Below are positions 9,884 through 17,633 of a stretch of 64,000 nucleotides of DNA, piece by piece. This DNA is from Hyphomicrobium sulfonivorans. Its GTDB lineage: Bacteria > Pseudomonadota > Alphaproteobacteria > Rhizobiales > Hyphomicrobiaceae. The DNA is taken from NCBI RefSeq assembly GCF_013306565.1, contig NZ_PZPO01000001.1:310001-374000 (forward strand), given 5' to 3'. The position numbers and the translations under genes are program-made. Numbering within the stretch: the stretch's first letter is position 1; every line of letters begins with the position of its first letter. Below the pieces are notes generated by a model, which worked only from the letters and a program-made list of their open reading frames with translations, made no database searches and was not told where the DNA came from.

Positions 9884-11038
9884 TCAGTTGCCTCCCTCGT
9901 TGGATTCATCGCTTTTGGGGGTTCGATTCTGCAAGCTGTCGAGCGGCAGATAGGGCACCACACCCGCTCCCGCACCCTTGCTATCGAGAATGATCTTGTC
10001 GGTTCCGCCCAGCACTCTTTCCATCGTCTCCAGGAACATACGGCGACGGGTAACTTCCGGCGCGTTCTTGTACTGATCATAGACCTGCGTGAAGCGCGAA
10101 GTCTGACCGGTGGCGTCGTTCACCACCTGCTGCTTGTAACCCTCAGCACCCTGCAGGATGCGATCAGCCTGACCGCGAGCCTCCGGCACCACCTTATTGA
10201 AGTAGGAGTAAGCCTCGTTCTGCAGACGCTCCTGATCGGCGCGTGCAGCCTGAACGTCACGGAAAGCGTCGATGACTTCAGCCGGCGGATCGACCTTCTG
10301 CAACTGCACCTGATCCACCTGGATGCCGGCGCCGTAGCTGTCCAGCATGCGCTGCATCAGCGCTTGCACGGCCTCTTCGGTCTTCTGGCGTTCCTGCGTC
10401 AGGATCGGCTGAATCTTGGACTGGCCAACAACCTCGCGCATTGCGCTCTCAGCCACTTCCTTCACCGTGGTGTCAGGATGCTGGATGTTGAACAGATACT
10501 TTTCGGCGTCGCGGATGCGCCAGTAAACCACGAAGCTGATATCGACGATGTTTTCGTCACCCGTCAGCATCAGGCTTTCAGCGCGCTCATCACCCGTGGC
10601 AACCCGGCCGGAGGAGCGTACGCCGATTTCGATGATGTTCTGACGCGTCACCTTCGGCAGATAGATTTCATCGATCGGGTAAGGCAGACGGAAGTGCAGG
10701 CCCGGCGGATACTTCTCGATGAACTTGCCGAAGCGCATCTGGATGCCGAGTTCATCCGGATTGACGCGGAACGTGAACGCCTGCCAGCCGATGACGGCGC
10801 AGGTTATCGCCGCGATGAGGAACAGCAGCGGACCGGGAACGCCGCCGCCATGCATGACCTGTTTAACCTTGTCCTGGCCACGCTTAATCATTTCTTCGAG
10901 ATCGGGTTGGCCATCGCCGCCACCGGACGGACCACGGCCCCACGGACCGCCGCCATTGCCACCGTTGCCGCCGCCACCGCCGCCGCTTTTCCAGCCGCCG
11001 CCACCGCCGCTGCCGCCACTCTGATTATTCCAGGGCAT
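9884..11038 (-). CDS. hflK: HflK, SPFH/band-7 modulator of FtsH
   Basis: A 384-residue partner of HflC. Residues 1-40 are a Gly-rich disordered cytoplasmic tail (MPWNNQSGGSGGGGG and further Gly blocks), typical of HflK. One transmembrane helix (GPLLFLIAAITCAVIGW) precedes the band-7 domain and an Ala/Glu/Arg coiled coil (EARGQADRILQGAEGYK). The frame is open upstream to 11173, but the ATG at 11038 begins the conserved Gly-rich tail and is the expected start. It is the first gene of hflK-hflC-DUF2065, with the Do protease further downstream. Confidence 0.96.
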   Translation of the reverse strand: MPWNNQSGGSGGGGGWKSGGGGGGNGGNGGGPWGRGPSGGGDGQPDLEEMIKRGQDKVKQVMHGGGVPGPLLFLIAAITCAVIGWQAFTFRVNPDELGIQMRFGKFIEKYPPGLHFRLPYPIDEIYLPKVTRQNIIEIGVRSSGRVATGDERAESLMLTGDENIVDISFVVYWRIRDAEKYLFNIQHPDTTVKEVAESAMREVVGQSKIQPILTQERQKTEEAVQALMQRMLDSYGAGIQVDQVQLQKVDPPAEVIDAFRDVQAARADQERLQNEAYSYFNKVVPEARGQADRILQGAEGYKQQVVNDATGQTSRFTQVYDQYKNAPEVTRRRMFLETMERVLGGTDKIILDSKGAGAGVVPYLPLDSLQNRTPKSDESNEGGN

Positions 11039-11269
11039 ATATAGAAGTGTCCTTCGATTCTTTAACGCTGCGCCGCAGGCCGAATTGCCCAGCCGGCACC
11101 GGTGAAAGCTTCCGGGATTGCGCGGGAAGCCAGGGGGTGCTCGCTTATATGACAGGGTTTCCCCGGATCGCAAACGCGCCGAATAGATTTGGGGCCCCTG
11201 GTCAGTCGTTCAAGCTGAATTTCACGACAATAGTTTCAATATTAAGACGACCGATTAACTTGACGCCGC

Positions 11270-11779
11270 TCAAGAATGGCGCCGTTCAAGAACAACCAGC
11301 GTGGCGGTAAAATCATCGTTGGGTCCCGCCGGCAGATCCTCACGGGCGCTCTCGGTCCACCCCGTCCAGTCCGTAGCCGGAAAATAAGCATCGCCCGTTG
11401 GCGCGCCATGGACATCGGTGCGGTAGATCCGGTCGGCAATCGGCAGCGCGGCGGCGAAAACGGCTGTACCGCCGATAGAGGCAATCTCGTCGACGCCACG
11501 GCGCGCGGCACATTCCCGGCCGATGGCCAGCGCGGTTTCAAAATCCGCAGCCATGATCGCACCCTCAGGACGATAATCCGCATCGGTCGACAGCACGATG
11601 TTATCGCGCCCATCCAGCGGCTTCTTCAGCGATTGAAATGTGCGCCGCCCCATGATGAGCGGTTTGCCCATCGTCAATCGACGAAACGTTTTCAGATCCG
11701 AAGAAATGCGCCATGGCAGCGTGCCATCGCGGCCAATGATGCCGTTTTCAGCGATTGCCACTACGATTGAAACAACCAT
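11270..11779 (-). CDS. folA: dihydrofolate reductase
   Basis: A 169-residue cytoplasmic enzyme that reduces dihydrofolate to tetrahydrofolate with NADPH. The substrate-site string VAIAENGIIGRDGTLPW at residues 7-23 carries the catalytic acidic position as Asp in the DGTLPW loop; KPLIMGRRTFQSL is the NADPH-binding loop, and ASIGGTAVFAAALP is the second cofactor loop. It starts 15 bases after the thyA stop codon on the same strand, so the enzyme that produces dihydrofolate and the one that recycles it share an operon. Confidence 0.96.
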   Translation of the reverse strand: MVVSIVVAIAENGIIGRDGTLPWRISSDLKTFRRLTMGKPLIMGRRTFQSLKKPLDGRDNIVLSTDADYRPEGAIMAADFETALAIGRECAARRGVDEIASIGGTAVFAAALPIADRIYRTDVHGAPTGDAYFPATDWTGWTESAREDLPAGPNDDFTATLVVLERRHS

Positions 11780-11794
11780 GCCGCGCGCAAACTC

Positions 11795-12646
11795 CTATAC
11801 CGCCACATCGCCCTTGATGTGCGGATGCGGGTCATAGCCCGTCAGTTCGAAATCCGAAAATTCGAAATCAAAGATCGATTTCACATCTGGGTTCAGCTTC
11901 ATCTGCGGCAACGGACGCGGCGCGCGCGAAAGCTGCTGCTCCGTCTGCTCCAGATGGTTCAGATAAAGGTGCGCATCACCGAAGGTGTGCACGAACTCAC
12001 CCGGCTTCAGACCCGTCACCTGCGCCATCATCATCGTCAGCAACGCGTATGAGGCGATGTTGAATGGCACGCCGAGGAAGATGTCGGCCGAGCGCTGGTA
12101 AAGCTGACACGAGAGCTTGCCGTCCGCGACATAGAACTGGAACAGGCAGTGGCACGGCGCCAGCGCCATTTTATCGAGCTCTGCCGGATTCCAAGCAGTA
12201 ACAATTATTCTTCGACTATCGGGGTCCGATTTCAATGTTCGGATCGCGTCAGAAATCTGATCAATTACTTGTCCGTCAGGACCCTGCCATGAGCGCCATT
12301 GAGCGCCATAGAGGGGGCCCAACCCCTCGAAAGGTCCAACTTTTTGCTCAGGTCCCAGCATTGGGTCTTCAGGGAAATAAGACCATTCCTCCCGCACCCA
12401 CTCATCCCAGATATGAACCTTGTTATCGCGTAGATAGCGAATGTCTCTATCGCCCCGAAGGAACCAGATCAGCTCATGGATGATGGAGCGCACGTGCAGC
12501 TTCTTCGTCGTCACCAGCGGGAAGCCGTCGGCGAGGTCGAAACGCATCTGGTGGCCGAACACGGAAAGCGTGCCCGTGCCGGTGCGGTCATCCTTGCGCA
12601 CGCCGTGGTCGCGCACCCGGCGCATGAGATCGAGATATTGTTGCAT
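11795..12646 (-). CDS. thyA: thymidylate synthase
   Basis: A 283-residue cytoplasmic enzyme that methylates dUMP to dTMP with methylene-tetrahydrofolate. The catalytic Cys is in [12 protein letters not shown]; the N-terminal phosphate-binding Arg is in [16 protein letters not shown]; the C-terminus [13 protein letters not shown] is intact. Compared with the 264-residue E. coli enzyme it has about 20 extra residues in the small domain ([19 protein letters not shown]), an insertion known in many ThyA proteins. The central part of the gene (about 12181-12480) is clearly lower in GC than both ends, although the reading frame is uninterrupted. Confidence 0.97.
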   Translation of the reverse strand: MQQYLDLMRRVRDHGVRKDDRTGTGTLSVFGHQMRFDLADGFPLVTTKKLHVRSIIHELIWFLRGDRDIRYLRDNKVHIWDEWVREEWSYFPEDPMLGPEQKVGPFEGLGPLYGAQWRSWQGPDGQVIDQISDAIRTLKSDPDSRRIIVTAWNPAELDKMALAPCHCLFQFYVADGKLSCQLYQRSADIFLGVPFNIASYALLTMMMAQVTGLKPGEFVHTFGDAHLYLNHLEQTEQQLSRAPRPLPQMKLNPDVKSIFDFEFSDFELTGYDPHPHIKGDVAV

Positions 12647-12725
12647 CGGCTTTTATATAGGTCGATTCCGGAGCAACGCAGTCACTGCGCTGCCCTCCCG
12701 CAGACCCATGCACGGGTATTTGGTC

Positions 12726-13424
12726 TCATCCGGCCTGAACCGCTGGCGGCAGCGTGACGAAATAGAGAGCCACCGCGATCACTCCGTTATAGACGGCATG
12801 GCAGAAAATCGTGACCCACGCGCTGCCCGTGCGCACCAGCAGCCACGAGAAATAGAAGCCGATCACCAGCACCTCGATGAGCCCGAAGACCGAATAGCCG
12901 AAATGCAGCGCCGTCCACAGCAGTGCGGTGAGAATACCGGTGCCGATCAGACCGAGCTGAGATTTCGCCAGACCGGAATAAAGGAAGCCGCGGAACATCA
13001 GTTCCTCAGAGAGCGGGGCGCCAATAGCGATGGCGATAAACGCCAGCAGCGCCGCGTCGCTCTCCAGCAACTCCTTGAAGATGCGCAGATCGCCGATCAG
13101 CACGTCCGGCGCCAGCCACAGGATCAGCGCGGTCCAGATGCCGGTGACCGCGAACATCGGAATGAGCGCCAGCCACATCACGCGCCAGCCGCCGCGCGGC
13201 TTACGCAGTGCCAGCACCTCCCATCGATCGGAGCCGAAGAAGCCGGCGGCGACAATCGTCAGCACGATAACGCCGACCTGCAGCAATATCAGCTGCAGAG
13301 CCAGCGCGAATTCCGGTGAACCAAAGTGGCCGGTTCCCGCGCCGAACACCTGATCGGCGACGACGTAAACCATCCCAGCAAACACCGCAGCGATGCCAAA
13401 GATGACGCCGGCTGCCGGCAACAC
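12726..13424 (-). CDS. CPBP-family intramembrane (CAAX-type) metalloprotease
   Basis: A membrane protein of at least 232 residues with about seven hydrophobic helices. The CPBP/Abi motifs are present: EELMFRG (Glu-Glu and Arg) in the middle, then LHFGYS and FCHAVYN with the two metal-binding His. In bacteria these proteins are thought to cleave inside or near membranes; some protect against self-made bacteriocins. The substrate here is unknown. The coordinates use the GTG at 13424. The same frame continues upstream without a stop to 13541 and encodes a Pro-rich tail reading PAYVPRTGWPAWSVLP. A CTG codon at 13517 has GGGGGA seven bases before it, so the real start may lie there. Confidence 0.85.
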   Translation of the reverse strand: MLPAAGVIFGIAAVFAGMVYVVADQVFGAGTGHFGSPEFALALQLILLQVGVIVLTIVAAGFFGSDRWEVLALRKPRGGWRVMWLALIPMFAVTGIWTALILWLAPDVLIGDLRIFKELLESDAALLAFIAIAIGAPLSEELMFRGFLYSGLAKSQLGLIGTGILTALLWTALHFGYSVFGLIEVLVIGFYFSWLLVRTGSAWVTIFCHAVYNGVIAVALYFVTLPPAVQAG

Positions 13425-13683
13425 CGACCATGCCGGCCATCCGGTGCGCGGAACGTAGGCTGGGCCCGATGCAGCGGCATGCGCAGGCGGATCGGTGTTT
13501 TCAGATGGAACTGTCAGCTTCCCGTCCCCCGGTCGAAACTATGAAGATCACGTGCCGTTTTCGGCCCGTTGTCCGGCCTTTGATCGGCGCCCGCATGCTT
13601 ACCAATTGCTTGCGAAGATACAGCGTTGTCATATCCGCAGACTGCGCGGATGAAGCAGGCTTTTTTTCTGGCGCGTCTGGCTC

Positions 13684-13689
13684 TATATT
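13684..13689 (+). promoter_or_regulatory. possible -10 element of the ssrA promoter
   Basis: TATATT at 13684-13689 lies just before the first conserved part of the acceptor half of tmRNA. The -35 position falls in a T-rich run (13661-13667) and is not a good match, so this is a weak prediction; transcription would begin near 13696. Confidence 0.35.
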
Positions 13690-13695
13690 CACAAT

Positions 13696-14055
13696 GCTGG
13701 ATTCGTCCAGCTATGGCGATAAACGCGGTCGAAATAAGCCGTTCGGACCCGGGGGCGGTACCCGGCGCCTCCACCAATTTCTCCCTGCCGCACTGTGCGA
13801 CCGTCTCCCGCAGGGGAAAATGGCCGCTATCGGCAGGGAACCATGGGGGCGAACTAGGATCGACGAAGGTGTAAAGGGCTTAGCTTTTGCTCGGCATGGT
13901 TCCGCCGTTATCGGGCCGTTCAGAATAGTTGCAAATGACAACTATGCTGAGGCTGCTCTCGCTGCGTAATGCGGCGCGAAATGCCTAAACTAAGTCCTTG
14001 CCCTTAGCCGGGTAAGGCGCGGTCCGGAGGGCACCGGGCAACAGAAGCCCTCCAT
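13696..14055 (+). ncRNA. ssrA: circularly permuted two-piece tmRNA (alpha type)
   Basis: Transfer-messenger RNA for ribosome rescue. In genome order the tRNA-like 3' half comes first: a T arm CCGGG-GGCGGTA-CCCGG (about 13749-13765), acceptor strand CGCCTCC (13766-13772) and encoded ACCA ending at 13776. A spacer of about 68 bases is then removed, and the coding half starts with GGGGGCGAACTAGG at 13845; GGGGGCG pairs with CGCCTCC to rebuild the acceptor stem with one G-U pair. The tag frame 13931-13966 reads ANDNYAEAALAA followed by TAA at 13967-13969. Downstream hairpins CCTTA/TAAGG and GGAGGGC/GCCCTCC (14026-14032, 14047-14053) look like the pseudoknots. Permuted ssrA is characteristic of Alphaproteobacteria. 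The outer ends are approximate. Confidence 0.93.
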
Positions 14056-14130
14056 TCAATAACTCGCGCCGTGCCAGCCTTTATAGGATACGGCCGGGGG
14101 TGCGTTAGCCGGGGACTGACAGCGAGACCG

Positions 14131-14844
14131 ATGGCGGCTGAGCCAACGATCGACTACGAGACCTTAACCCAGGACGCCATGCGTGGCGTCGTGCGGACGG
14201 TCCTTGCCCAGGCGGCCAAAAACGGTCTGCCGGGTGATCATCATTTCTATATCTCCTTCGACACCACCGCCTCAGGCGTCGTGCTGTCGAAACGGCTGCG
14301 GGACAAATACCCCGCGGAGATGACAATCGTACTTCAGCATCGCTTCTGGGATCTGCTGGTCTCCGACGCGGGCTTTGAGGTGAAGCTGACCTTCGACGGC
14401 ATTCCCGAGCGGCTTGTTGTGCCCTTCAGCGCCATTCGCGTCTTCTTCGACCCGAGCGTGCGCTATGGCATGCAGTTCGATGGCCCCGATGGCGGCGAGC
14501 CTGAGCTCGACCAGGACGACGCCTTCACGCCCCGTCTGGCGGGCAATCCCGACGAGCGGGCCAATGGCGGCCGGACTGCTACCTTGCGCTCAACAGCTCC
14601 CAAGAAACCTCGGGTGCCACGCAAGTCTGGCTCCGGTTCCAAATCCGACGCTCCTGGCGGCATCGATCAGCCGACACCTGCTGCGACCACATCTTCGCAG
14701 CCGGAACTGAAGGGCGCGCCGATGTTTGAATCGGTCTCCATCAAGGATGATGAGAGCAAGACGGCTGACACGCCTGCCGCCGCTTCAACCGGCAACGGCA
14801 GCGGCGCTCAGATCGTCAGCCTCGACGCCTTCCGCAAGAAATAA
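14131..14844 (+). CDS. sspB: SspB-family ClpXP adaptor
   Basis: A 237-residue adaptor of the alphaproteobacterial SspB type. Residues about 5-125 form the SspB fold (IDYETLTQDAMRGVVRTVL, HHFYISFDTTASGVVLSKRL, RFWDLLVS), which binds the first residues of ssrA tags. Residues about 130-225 are a disordered, Pro/Ser/Lys-rich linker, and the last residues AQIVSLDAFRKK are a conserved-looking tail that probably docks on ClpX, as the C-terminal XB peptide does in E. coli SspB. The ATG at 14131 is chosen because family similarity starts there. The gene begins about 75 bases after ssrA, so the tag RNA and the protein that reads the tag are neighbours. Confidence 0.9.
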   Translation: MAAEPTIDYETLTQDAMRGVVRTVLAQAAKNGLPGDHHFYISFDTTASGVVLSKRLRDKYPAEMTIVLQHRFWDLLVSDAGFEVKLTFDGIPERLVVPFSAIRVFFDPSVRYGMQFDGPDGGEPELDQDDAFTPRLAGNPDERANGGRTATLRSTAPKKPRVPRKSGSGSKSDAPGGIDQPTPAATTSSQPELKGAPMFESVSIKDDESKTADTPAAASTGNGSGAQIVSLDAFRKK

Positions 14845-14848
14845 TGGG

Positions 14849-14875
14849 AAGGCGCTGAACGGCGCCTTTTTCCCG
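14849..14875 (+). terminator. intrinsic terminator after sspB
   Basis: Perfect 7-bp stem AAGGCGC (14849-14855) / GCGCCTT (14862-14868) followed by TTTCCCGTTT, beginning five bases after the sspB stop codon. Confidence 0.75.
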
Positions 14876-15055
14876 TTTCCCCTCGCTTCCCCCTCTCCCG
14901 GCTCATTCTCTTTACCTTTGCGTCTCAGCAATCCGGTTGCACCGACGCAACCGGCGGCCGACGCCTGCCCTGTCTGCCCGGCCGTCCCAGGTCGGGGCGA
15001 TGCGGGGTGCGCGTCCTCGGTCACCAGAAGAATCGCTCTCACAGCTCTTTCCATG

Positions 15056-15079
15056 GAAAGATATGTCGCATATTCTTTC
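15056..15079 (+). promoter_or_regulatory. near-palindromic operator before the Xre-RES pair
   Basis: GAAAGATATG (15056-15065) and GCATATTCTTTC (15068-15079) are inverted copies differing by one base insertion. The element is 18 bases before the antitoxin ATG and overlaps AT-rich hexamers that could serve as a -10. Antitoxins of this family repress their own operon, so this is the natural candidate binding site. Confidence 0.55.
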
Positions 15080-15097
15080 TCTGGAACGGAGAGTGAT

Positions 15098-15481
15098 ATG
15101 CCTGCCCGATCTCAGATTGCCATCGCGAAACCTGAAGCTGGCCCTGTGGTCACCAAGGCGGTTGTTCGCGCGGCGGATCAGCTAGGGCTTTCGGCTCGCA
15201 CCGTGGCTGGCGTCATCGGCGTCAGTGAGGCAACTGTATCGCGCATGAAGCGAGGCAAGTTCGCCCTCGAGCCACAAAGCAAAGCTTTCGAACTCGGCGT
15301 GCTGTTCGTCCGATTGTTCCGGTCGCTGGATGCGATTGTCGGTGGCGACAATGCCGTTGCTGCGAAATGGATCGCTAACCCCAATCTGGCTCTCGATGCG
15401 CGCCCCGTTGAAAAGATGCAAACCGTGAGTGGCCTCTTCGATGTCATCGCCTACCTGGACGCACGTCGCGCTATCAACTGA
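15098..15481 (+). CDS. Xre/MbcA/ParS-type antitoxin of a RES toxin-antitoxin pair
   Basis: A 127-residue antitoxin. Residues about 20-60 are a Cro/Xre helix-turn-helix (AADQLGLSARTVAGVIGVSE, then TVSRMKRGKFAL). Residues 65-127 are the DUF2384 (MbcA/ParS/Xre) toxin-binding domain, ending DAVIGG-like (SLDAIVGGDNAVAAKWI) and LFDVIAYLDARRAIN. The ATG at 15098 has GGAG nine bases upstream; an in-frame ATG at 15053 would place the operator inside the gene and is less likely. The downstream RES gene overlaps its 3' end, the standard arrangement of RES-Xre type II modules. Confidence 0.88.
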   Translation: MPARSQIAIAKPEAGPVVTKAVVRAADQLGLSARTVAGVIGVSEATVSRMKRGKFALEPQSKAFELGVLFVRLFRSLDAIVGGDNAVAAKWIANPNLALDARPVEKMQTVSGLFDVIAYLDARRAIN

Positions 15482-16214
15482 GTTCCAGCGCTATGACAAG
15501 GCTTGCTGGCGTCTCGTCGAAGCTCAGCACAAGGTGTCTACACTCAAGCTCACTGACACGCTGGCCGAGCAATACCTGCTTGAAGAACTGATCGAGAAGA
15601 CCAAACCGGTCATCCCGCCGGAATGCAGGCACCTCGATTTTCTATTGGCCACACCATTTCGCTACGACGCCGTCTACCCGAAAGGATCGCACTTCCGACG
15701 GGCGGGACGTACACCGGGCGTCTTCTACGCCGCCGAAACGTCGTCGACGGCGGTTGCCGAACTGGCGTTTCATCGCCTCCTGTTCTTTGCAGAATCCCCG
15801 GATACACCCTGGCCGCTCAATCCATCGGAATACACCGCGTTCGGTGTCGAGGTCGCATCCGACCGGCTGCTGGATTTATCACGGCCGCCGCTGGTGTCCG
15901 ATTTCCACGTCTGGACCGATCTGACCGACTACACCGGCTGTCAGGCATTTGCCGACGCAGCCCGCACGGCCGGAGCTGAGGCCATCCGCTACCTCTCCGC
16001 ACGCGACCCTAACAAGGGCTGCAACGTGGCCATTCTAAACTGTGCAGCGTTCGCCAAGTCGGCCCCTGTCGATCAAGAGACATGGCGCATGCGGTTCAGC
16101 GCCCACGGCGTGCTGGCGCTGTGCGAAGCTCCCGTCGGAGCGCTTGAGTTTCCGCGCGATACATTCGCCGCCGATCCTCGCATCGCGGCGCTGAACTGGG
16201 TGCGTGACGCTTAA
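15441..16214 (+). CDS. RES-domain toxin
   Basis: A 257-residue RES-family toxin. Characterised members degrade or phosphorolyse NAD+ and are held inactive by the partner antitoxin. The N-terminal region carries the usual string CWRLVEAQHKVSTLKLTD followed by LLEELIEKTKPV. The RES core has the conserved Arg residues in PFRYDAVYPKGSHFRR, the Glu in FYAAETSSTAVAE and Ser further on (IRYLSARDP). The start is ATG 15441, or GTG 15429; either way the gene overlaps the antitoxin by about 41-53 bases, so translation is coupled. It is longer than the compact ~160-residue form and resembles the larger proteobacterial RES proteins. Confidence 0.88.
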   Translation: MSSPTWTHVALSTEFQRYDKACWRLVEAQHKVSTLKLTDTLAEQYLLEELIEKTKPVIPPECRHLDFLLATPFRYDAVYPKGSHFRRAGRTPGVFYAAETSSTAVAELAFHRLLFFAESPDTPWPLNPSEYTAFGVEVASDRLLDLSRPPLVSDFHVWTDLTDYTGCQAFADAARTAGAEAIRYLSARDPNKGCNVAILNCAAFAKSAPVDQETWRMRFSAHGVLALCEAPVGALEFPRDTFAADPRIAALNWVRDA

Positions 16215-17568
16215 CGGCGCCCTGCTGCGACCGATCCACATTGCGCCACACCGCAATTTCCGCCCGCCTGCGTGACCAGCAGCCTCGCTACATCGAGCCG
16301 CATTAACCGTGAGTGTCGCCGCATGCGGGCGATCGTCCCCAGCTTTGCGGCGAGCCGCACGACACTCATCCGAAGCTGAATGCCGCCTGCGGATGCAGCG
16401 CGTATTCCGTTGCGTCGTTCGTTCAGGAACACGAGCGGCGTGGCCGCGACGGATACTTGGGCGCGGGAATTATCTGCATGGTGACGCCATTGCGCATATC
16501 GATATGCACGGACCGAAGCGCGCTGCATCCATGTGCACGTCCCGTGAACTGGACCGGCACACCCCTATTCATGAGCGAGACGTGCCAGCACCCGAACAAT
16601 TTTATCGATCGGCGTCTCGACGCGACGCGCTGCGCTCATCCACGGCCGACAAGTGCTGCAAACGCCCTATTTCACTGCAAAACCGGACATCGATGTGTGC
16701 GCTGGCGAAGTATTGCGCCGTAATGATGCGTGATCGCGCGGGGTGCTGCGGCGCGTGTTTCGAAGTGCGTGATGCTGCACGCAACACTGCGATGCACGCC
16801 GCCTCGCACATCACCGATGCGTAGCGCAGAACGCGATCAACGACGCCGTCAGCAACGTATCACGTCATGCGTAGCAAGCATCGAGACGTGCATCTCAGAA
16901 CAGTTGCGCACGATTGATGCACCGTTCACGCACGCAAACATCGACGAACAAAAAAATTCCCGCTACAACATCAGCAGTGAGATGAGGCACCGTATGCCCC
17001 AAACAGCTGAACCACCATTTGCACGCGCGCTCTCAATGGCAAGACGACGTCAAGCACGCAGGCGAGCAACCGTTCGTTATCGTCACTCCAACGCGACGCA
17101 ACGAAACGGCCGCACTGCTAACAAACCTGAACCGTGCGGTCTGCGTTCAACGCCGACGCTGCAGCTTCGACGCTTTCGTCGGTGCCATCTTCAGCGCGGC
17201 CATGTTCGCTCCGGCCCCCAGCGCAGAGCCCACAGCCGCCTTCAACAGGCGCGCCGCTTTACCATCTCTTTCCAGATCAAGCGCCAGGCGCTGGCCCCGT
17301 TGATCACGGATGCGCGTCGCTCGGAAGCCGACCAGAAAACACCGCGCTACGCCGCACCGGCTGGTGTTAATCGTGCCGTTTCATCCCGTCGGAGCAGGCG
17401 CCGTCAGTCTATTGCGGCACGGATGCTGGGCCGCCTGTCGCGGGGGAGGCGCCCTGCTTCTACAGCGCGAAAGCCCATTTCATGCAGGGTGCGGCGCTGA
17501 CCTGCAGCAACGCAGAACGCCCAATCCGGCACTCCGATCCGGCACAGAAATCAGTGCCATCAGCCAAT
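16215..17568. other. long gene-poor region
   Basis: About 1.35 kb, by far the longest stretch without a supported gene. Open frames exist on the plus strand (16309-16824, 16730-17500) but are Arg/His/Cys-rich, lack ribosome-binding sites and show no domain. A perfect 14-bp palindrome GCATATCGATATGC is at 16494-16507. The end (17371-17566) contains a stretch that reads like real protein in one plus frame (VYCGTDAGPPVAGEAPCFYS and QGAALTCSNAERPI) but has no start and runs into the ugd terminator; it may be a decayed gene. No transposase, tRNA or repeat array was seen. Confidence 0.4.
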
Positions 17569-17615
17569 AAAAAAGGCCGCGACCCTATCCGGGGCGCGGC
17601 CTGAATTTTTGCAGC
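17569..17615 (-). terminator. bidirectional intrinsic terminator downstream of ugd
   Basis: Stem GGCCGCG (17575-17581) / CGCGGCC (17595-17601) extended by CCC/GGG. The minus strand shows a run of six T after the hairpin and the plus strand a TTTTT run (17605-17609), so it can stop transcription from both sides. It lies about 20 bases beyond the ugd stop codon. Confidence 0.85.
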
Positions 17616-17633
17616 CGTCACGGCCTTAACGCA

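Noticed and set aside
10364-11044. 226-codon plus-strand frame opposite hflK
   Set aside because: Antisense shadow. Its Pro/Ala-rich end is the complement of the Gly-rich HflK tail.
13430-13969. 179-codon plus-strand frame ending in ANDNYAEAALAA
   Set aside because: The end is the tmRNA tag frame; the upstream part is the permuted tmRNA and antisense of the CPBP gene, not a protein gene.
16730-17500. 256-codon frame in the gene-poor region
   Set aside because: Very Arg-rich, no ribosome-binding site, no hydrophobic core pattern or domain.
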